Assembly (NCBI GenBank): GCA_027004335.1
Contig: JALTID010000026.1
Location: 1 to 5,201 of the forward strand
Length of the DNA stretch: 5,201 bases
Direction of reading: 5' to 3'
From: a bacterium
GTDB taxonomy: Bacteria > JALSQH01
The notes beneath the pieces were generated by a model, which worked only from the letters and a program-made list of their open reading frames with translations, ran no database searches and was not told the DNA's origin. Below are positions 4,537-5,201 of this stretch, piece after piece; position 1 is the first letter of the stretch, and each line of letters starts with the position of its first letter. Position numbers and translations under genes: made by a program.

Positions 4537-5201
4537 TTACCCTATTCCCATTTTCTTTAAAAGCGTCTCCGCGTTTTTATGAAAGATTTTTTCTTTTGTT
4601 TCGCTGGAAATGTTCCTTTCTTCTATGCACTGGATCTGCTTTTCTACGGGGTAGGGGATAAAAGGAAAATCGCTTCCAAGTAAAATTCTGTTTGAAAATT
4701 TTTCTAAAAAAACATCATCAGGGGGAGGTGGTGTTTCGGGATGTTTTATTTGAACAAATTCCATGCAATGGGTCATTGTTGTATCAAGATATAGTCCCGG
4801 GTATTTTTCTATAAGTTTTCCAAATTCCTCATATTCCCCCATACCCATATGGGCCACAATAACAGTTAGTTCAGGAAATTTTTCCAGAAGCTTGCTCACA
4901 TGGTATGCTCCTGAAACCTCGTATGGATCAAAATCCCTGATAAATCCTGCATCTGTGGGATGAATAGAACCGTGAAGGATTAGAAAATTATTTCTTCTTA
5001 TAATTTCTTCATAGACGGGAAATAATCTTTCATCCTCCGGAGGAGCAAGAGATATATGAGTGTGAAATTTTATTCCTTTTACTCCATATTCAAAGGCTTT
5101 TTTAACTACTTCACTGGTGTTGTCTTCCTGGTGTATTGTGCCCGCGGGGATTATTTCGGGGTATTGTATCGATATTTCTGAAACCCATTTATTTAAAAAA
5201 T
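4537..5201 (-). CDS. Amidohydrolase-family (Amidohydro_2) TIM-barrel metal-dependent hydrolase, N-terminus outside the window
   Basis: The reading frame is open from the right edge to TAA at 4537-4539, giving 220 visible residues. The visible part matches the later strands of the Amidohydro_2 barrel. KGIKFHTH (41-48) is followed by LILHG with His76, then VIVAHMG with His117, both likely metal ligands. LLGSDFPF (173-180) supplies the catalytic Asp177, and the end NAETLLKKMGIG matches the usual 'NAxrLL' terminal helix. The N-terminal HxH metal motif lies beyond the window. Family members hydrolyse or decarboxylate small organic molecules in the cytoplasm (ACMSD and related decarboxylases, lactonases, amidases); the substrate cannot be told here. 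A GTG at 4899 could look like a start, but the same family signal continues 100 codons upstream of it, so it is an internal Val. The nucleotidyltransferase follows after eight bases. Confidence 0.88.
   Translation of the reverse strand, partial: FLNKWVSEISIQYPEIIPAGTIHQEDNTSEVVKKAFEYGVKGIKFHTHISLAPPEDERLFPVYEEIIRRNNFLILHGSIHPTDAGFIRDFDPYEVSGAYHVSKLLEKFPELTVIVAHMGMGEYEEFGKLIEKYPGLYLDTTMTHCMEFVQIKHPETPPPPDDVFLEKFSNRILLGSDFPFIPYPVEKQIQCIEERNISSETKEKIFHKNAETLLKKMGIG

Noticed and set aside
4537-4899. A short 120-residue gene starting with GTG at 4899
   Set aside because: The frame is open to the window edge, and the 100 codons upstream carry conserved hydrolase motifs (KFHTH, LILHG), so this GTG is an internal valine.
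1-5201. CRISPR array, tRNA or rRNA gene, insertion sequence, phage or defence island beyond the nucleotidyltransferase
   Set aside because: No spaced repeats, cloverleaf-like sequence, transposase or integrase motifs, or terminal inverted repeats were found on reading both strands.

Overview
This is an AT-rich bacterial window in which every supported gene lies on the minus strand, so transcription runs from the right edge to the left. Two small beta-barrel-like secreted proteins ending in aromatic residues suggest a bacterium with an outer membrane. Frequent AGA/AGG arginine and ATA isoleucine codons, together with an ADP-forming acyl-CoA synthetase, fit an anaerobic and possibly thermophilic lineage. 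That is inference; the phylum cannot be named from this sequence alone.

In transcription order, the window opens with the C-terminal two thirds of a TIM-barrel metal-dependent hydrolase of the Amidohydro_2 type (5201-4537), whose N-terminus lies outside the window. Eight bases later comes a minimal (MNT-type) nucleotidyltransferase (4528-4013). Its stop overlaps the ATG of a 23-codon open frame (4016-3945) that has a good ribosome binding site. This short frame may be the stump of a lost partner gene.

A gap of about 100 bases holds a C-rich, G-free stretch and a convincing sigma-70-type promoter. The promoter serves two paralogous secreted proteins of unrecognised family (3845-3189 and 3205-2561), whose genes overlap by 17 bases. 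Both have a hydrophobic signal segment ending in Ser-Cys-Ala, then Tyr-Ala and Asn-Pro, and both look like small outer-membrane barrels.

A 140-base gap follows, carrying a perfect 18-base palindrome over a likely extended -10 element. It precedes a fused alpha-beta ADP-forming acyl-CoA synthetase (2420-297, 707 residues). After an 87-base gap with another promoter candidate and a short direct repeat comes the first 69 codons of an AMP-forming long-chain acyl-CoA synthetase-like protein (209-1), cut by the left edge.

The left half is therefore a carboxylic acid activation locus with two chemically distinct CoA ligases, each apparently with its own control region. The two secreted barrels sit just upstream in the same direction. 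A role for them in moving the acid substrate across the outer membrane is possible, but nothing in the sequence proves it. I see no tRNA, rRNA, CRISPR array, insertion sequence or phage gene, and no gene-free stretch longer than about 140 bases.
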